In this document: positions 61,736-64,000 of the stretch, piece by piece | Position numbering within the stretch: the stretch's first letter is position 1 | Layout of the letters: each line of letters opens with the position of its first letter | Assembly (NCBI GenBank): GCA_937864115.1 | Contig: CALMII010000060.1 | Location: 27,325-91,324, forward strand | From: an uncultured Steroidobacter sp. | Lineage (GTDB): Bacteria; Pseudomonadota; Gammaproteobacteria; Steroidobacterales; Steroidobacteraceae | DNA: 64,000 nt | Direction: 5' to 3' | Translations under genes and position numbers: made by a program | Notes under the pieces: generated by a model | The model's database searches: none | Seen by the model: the letters and a program-made list of their open reading frames with translations, nothing else | Told to the model about the DNA's origin: nothing

Positions 61736-62137
61736 ATGTTCAGCCTGAAATTGCTGCTGACATTTGCATGCATGGTTCCGTTGAGTAGCGTCGCCTCCGA
61801 ATTCATTTTCGAGATAGAGCGGTCCTGCACAACTTCGGGTGATCAGATCTCATTCAAATGTGAAAAGGCACCAGTTAAGCGGGTTTCCGTCTTCAAACAG
61901 AACGGGCAATGGTTCGGTAAGAACCCCGATAGCGATGACGTCTGGAAGCTCGGATTGCTGAAGGAAGATGAACACGTCCTTGTTCTGGACAATCCAGTCT
62001 TTTTCAGCGGCAAGAGCATCATTTACCTAATGAAGCCGACCAAAAGGTTCTACTGGACGGAGTTCGCGTACTCCGACATTTTGAACGAGCAGGAAGGCAC
62101 AGTCCGCTATGGGCGCGTTCTTAGCGTAAGAAATTAG
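61736..62137 (+). CDS. Cassette 9: small exported protein, function unknown
   Basis: 133 residues. AAGGAGAAG precedes the ATG. The signal peptide (LKLLLTFACMVPLSSVAS) ends before EFIFEIERSC. Two Cys in the mature N-terminal part could pair. The family is not recognised. The upstream open frame that joins this gene to cassette 8 is considered an artefact. Confidence 0.75.
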   Translation: MFSLKLLLTFACMVPLSSVASEFIFEIERSCTTSGDQISFKCEKAPVKRVSVFKQNGQWFGKNPDSDDVWKLGLLKEDEHVLVLDNPVFFSGKSIIYLMKPTKRFYWTEFAYSDILNEQEGTVRYGRVLSVRN

Positions 62138-62152
62138 CGCCATGAGTGGCAT

Positions 62153-62224
62153 GCCCAACAACACGCTGGTTCCGACTCGCAACGGCGAAGCGCCGCTGCT
62201 CGCGGCACAGCGTGGGCGTTGGGC
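62153..62224 (+). other. attC9 (72 bp)
   Basis: R'' GCCCAAC and R' GTTGGGC; central stem CAACGGCGAAGCGCCGCTG. Near-identical to attC11. Confidence 0.92.
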
Positions 62225-62242
62225 TTGAGAACGGAACACAGA

Positions 62243-62554
62243 ATGTCGTCTGCGATTCAAACGAAGTTTAGTCGGCCACTTTTTCTGGGCTTGGTGGTGC
62301 CTTTGCTTGTCGCAGTCGCCGCGTGGTTCGTTCAGTTGTTGGCGAAATTTCCGCCGGGGTCCCCCGGTGCTTCTTTGACGGCCGTTGCATTCCTTGCAGT
62401 GCCATTAGTAGAAATCTTCTCGGTCCCCGTGGCGGTCACGAGCCTCATTCGCCGTCCGGAGCTGCGGACAGCGAGGAACATATTTCTGACTGTGGTTTGT
62501 TCTTTGGTCTTGCTGGTTGCAGCACTTCTAGTCAGCCTCGTCTTCAAGTCATGA
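62243..62554 (+). CDS. Cassette 10: small membrane protein, function unknown
   Basis: 103 residues with three hydrophobic segments (PLFLGLVVPLLVAVAAWFV, SLTAVAFLAVPLVEIFSVPVAV and NIFLTVVCSLVLLVAALLVSLVF). The ATG at 62243 is preferred over an upstream start in the cassette core. It ends 22 bp before attC10. Unknown family. Confidence 0.7.
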   Translation: MSSAIQTKFSRPLFLGLVVPLLVAVAAWFVQLLAKFPPGSPGASLTAVAFLAVPLVEIFSVPVAVTSLIRRPELRTARNIFLTVVCSLVLLVAALLVSLVFKS

Positions 62555-62576
62555 GCAGACAATTCGTGGTTGCGGA

Positions 62577-62648
62577 GCCCAACAAGCGGCTGGTTCCGAC
62601 TCGCAAAGGCGAAGCGCCTTTGCTCGCGGCACAGCCGCAGCGTTAGCA
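62577..62648 (+). other. attC10 (72 bp)
   Basis: R'' GCCCAAC and R' GTTAGCA; central stem GCAAAGGCGAAGCGCCTTTGC. Confidence 0.92.
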
Positions 62649-62668
62649 GGCATGAAGAGGAGAGTGAC

Positions 62669-63058
62669 ATGGAATCTTCGAGCGTAAGCGCGGTTCTGTT
62701 CGCGAAAGATCTGAAGAGAGTTGCTGCATTCTATTCTCGGGCGCTCGGAATGATCTGCAGCGCCAGCGACGAACATCACTGGGCTCTGGATGGATATGGG
62801 TTCCATCTCATCGTCCATCAGATACCGAAGCACATCGCGGATGAGATCACAGTACAACAGCCGCCGACGCGCCGCGTTTGGGGTGCAATCAGATTGAACT
62901 TTCCCGTTCCAAGCATCGAAGAGAGTCGGAAGGCGGCAAGGTCGTTGGGTGGGGAGGTCGACGATGCCCCACCGGAATGGGCTGAGCGAAATGCCAACTT
63001 CTTCTTAGGCTACGATCCAGAAGGCAATGTCTTTGGCGCCAGCCAACATGCCTGCTAA
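62669..63058 (+). CDS. Cassette 11: VOC-superfamily (glyoxalase/bleomycin-resistance fold) protein
   Basis: 129 residues. Two beta-alpha-beta-beta-beta modules are visible: VSAVLFAKDLKRVAAFYSRALGM with FHLIVHQIP, then AIRLNFPVPSIEESRKAARSLGG with FFLGYDPEGNVFGASQ. VOC proteins include lyases, dioxygenases and drug-binding resistance proteins; which one applies here is open. GAAGAGGAG precedes the ATG and the stop overlaps the attC11 core. Confidence 0.82.
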   Translation: MESSSVSAVLFAKDLKRVAAFYSRALGMICSASDEHHWALDGYGFHLIVHQIPKHIADEITVQQPPTRRVWGAIRLNFPVPSIEESRKAARSLGGEVDDAPPEWAERNANFFLGYDPEGNVFGASQHAC

Positions 63059-63124
63059 CAAGCCGCTGGTTCCGACTCGCAACGGCGAAGCGCCGTTGCT
63101 CGCGGCACAGCGGCGGCGTTGGGT
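63053..63124 (+). other. attC11 (72 bp)
   Basis: R'' TGCTAAC and R' GTTGGGT; near-identical to attC9. Confidence 0.92.
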
Positions 63125-63131
63125 GCTGAGA

Positions 63132-63569
63132 ATGAAGACATACGCGCCTTGGCTATTGCTACTCACTGCCTCTGCGCGCGTCGCGTCAGCCGAAGGTGAT
63201 TGCGGTATTGCGGTGAGACTGACCAGCCACTCAGATCTTGGTGGCACAAGCGAGATCACCACTTTGGAAGTCGGAACCGACGCAAAGGCGTTCATTCTGA
63301 GAGAAGAGGGATTCGAAGATACGAAAATCATCTTCAAGCCGGTTGAAGATTGCCGTCTTGAGATCACTATTGAATCTAGCCGCGTCACCTCGAAGCAGCC
63401 CTCGCCTTGGCCTTCTTCCTTTGGGCCGTCAGAGAAGTTTACTGTCGGGCTCTACTTTCCGAGACACCGGGAAGAGATTCATGGAGAGGTTGTTAGCATT
63501 GGTTGTTCTCACAAGCAGAGCACACCCAACAAGCCCATCCACGCGACGTGCGAAGACGCACGCGCGTGA
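63132..63569 (+). CDS. Cassette 12: small exported protein, function unknown
   Basis: 145 residues. The signal peptide (YAPWLLLLTASARVASA) ends before EGDCGIAV. The mature part is beta-rich, with three Cys before the attC. The frame runs through R'' and stops inside attC12, so the last 14 or so residues are encoded by the recombination site. No clear ribosome site; the ATG is eight bases after the core. Confidence 0.68.
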   Translation: MKTYAPWLLLLTASARVASAEGDCGIAVRLTSHSDLGGTSEITTLEVGTDAKAFILREEGFEDTKIIFKPVEDCRLEITIESSRVTSKQPSPWPSSFGPSEKFTVGLYFPRHREEIHGEVVSIGCSHKQSTPNKPIHATCEDARA

Positions 63570-63584
63570 TGGGTGGCGTTAGAA
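63524..63584 (+). other. attC12 (61 bp)
   Basis: R'' ACCCAAC and R' GTTAGAA; centre CGTGCGAAGACGCACG. Short type like attC1 and attC4. Confidence 0.9.
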
Positions 63585-63929
63585 AGCGCCAAGAGCAGTG
63601 AGACGCTAGGGAGTGCCAGGGATTGAAGTGCTGTGCCATCGGTCAGGGAGCAGAGGTGGCAGCACCCGTCATCGGGCAGTGCGTTTCCTTTGGCAAAGAG
63701 ATACGGCGGCGGCACCCGTCATCGTTTCAAGCGTTTCCTTGGCCAAGGGTTCCAATCCTCTGCGGCGCTGCCATTCATCGTCACTCTTCGGAATTTCGGT
63801 GAGAGATCGCGGGGTCGTTGAGTGCAGTGCCGCAGCCGGCAGGTGCCAAGCTCTGGTCTGTGTGCGTACACTCAGTCACATGTGTTGCGGCAATTCTCAG
63901 CGTCTCGGTTCGCTTCAAGTTTTGGCGCT
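63585..63929 (+). other. Cassette 13: probably non-coding, related to cassette 8
   Basis: No ATG with a ribosome site; the longest frame starts at a GTG and runs into attC13. An internal direct repeat is visible: GGC(A/G)GCACCCGTCATCG and, about 20 bases later, GCGTTTCCTT-GGC-AAG, each present twice between 63656 and 63750. The 3' half aligns with cassette 8. Confidence 0.6.
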
Positions 63930-63991
63930 TTCTAACAATGCGCTCAAGAGGCGACGTGCGAAGACGCACGCGCCTTAGCGCAGCGTTATGC
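63930..63991 (+). other. attC13 (62 bp)
   Basis: R'' TTCTAAC and R' GTTATGC; near-identical to attC5. Cassette 14 begins at its R' core and starts GTTATGCCTCA like cassette 6. Confidence 0.9.
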
Positions 63992-64000
63992 CTCAAGAGA

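Larger units (their letters stand above)
56286..64000. mobile_element. Chromosomal integron with 13 complete cassettes (continues beyond the window)
   Basis: An integron integrase gene on the minus strand faces away from a tandem cassette array on the plus strand. Cassettes are bounded by GTTRRRY-type cores and end in attC sites of 61-90 bp. Five prime cores and R'' cores of the same cassette are exact reverse complements in 12 of 13 cassettes. The array is clearly lower in GC than the flanking genes. A fourteenth cassette begins at 63985. Confidence 0.95.

Noticed and set aside
63613..63978. 121-codon frame in cassette 13
   Set aside because: GTG start, ends inside attC13, and its frame is not kept in the related cassette 8.

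Overview
The window is 64 kb of high-GC chromosome, apparently from a gammaproteobacterium. Gene orders that support this are pilMNOPQ followed by aroK-aroB, yicC next to a PP2C phosphatase with rph-rdgB-hemW, and tesA/ybbA/ybbP. The style resembles the Xanthomonadales/Nevskiales/Steroidobacterales part of the class, but that placement is inference because no rRNA or tRNA gene is visible.

Layout. 0-7.4 kb: the start of a UvrD/Rep-family helicase cut by the window edge, with a LexA-like box before it, then a Hanks-type kinase, an exported S9 peptidase and a membrane diguanylate cyclase. 7.6-15.7 kb: a DUF2339/DUF3999 membrane pair, a HipA-family kinase (YjjJ type) behind a perfect 11-bp inverted repeat, mnmG and a small NfeD-like protein. 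15.7-23.6 kb: two exported proteins, gmk, yicC, a PP2C phosphatase, rph, rdgB, hemW and rpmE. The hemW-rpmE gap holds DnaA-box-like sites beside an AT-rich stretch. 23.7-30 kb: an M48 lipoprotein protease, citrate synthase, an unassigned protein and PBP1A. 30-41.4 kb: a class I cyclic-di-GMP riboswitch ahead of pilMNOPQ, an Ig-like lipoprotein, aroK, aroB, a dGTPase and hemE. 41.5-48.7 kb: fadD, tesA, an ABC transporter (ybbA/ybbP), an anti-sigma-like membrane protein and an SRPBCC protein. 48.8-52.8 kb: an FHA protein (TagH type), a PP2C phosphatase and a Ser/Thr kinase, the phospho-control set usually tied to type VI secretion. 53-56.4 kb: two small membrane proteins, an HTH-VOC fusion and a RhlE-type helicase.

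The most unusual part runs from 56.3 kb to the right end. It is a chromosomal integron: an intI gene with a LexA box on its promoter, an attI junction at 57746, and thirteen complete cassettes plus the start of a fourteenth. Each cassette is closed by an attC site of 61-90 bp. In twelve of thirteen cassettes the 5' core is the exact reverse complement of the cassette's own R'' core, which fixes the boundaries. Cassette products are an HNH nuclease-like protein, GIY-YIG-like proteins (one intact, one frameshifted), small exported and membrane proteins, a VOC protein and a DUF6714-like protein. Three cassettes seem to lack a gene, and two of those are related to each other.

How parts may work together. 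SOS control could link the helicase and the integrase through LexA. Cyclic-di-GMP from enzymes such as the GGDEF protein could be sensed by the riboswitch and set expression of the type IV pilus assembly operon. Two palindromic repeat families are scattered between genes, one copy inside an ABC transporter operon.
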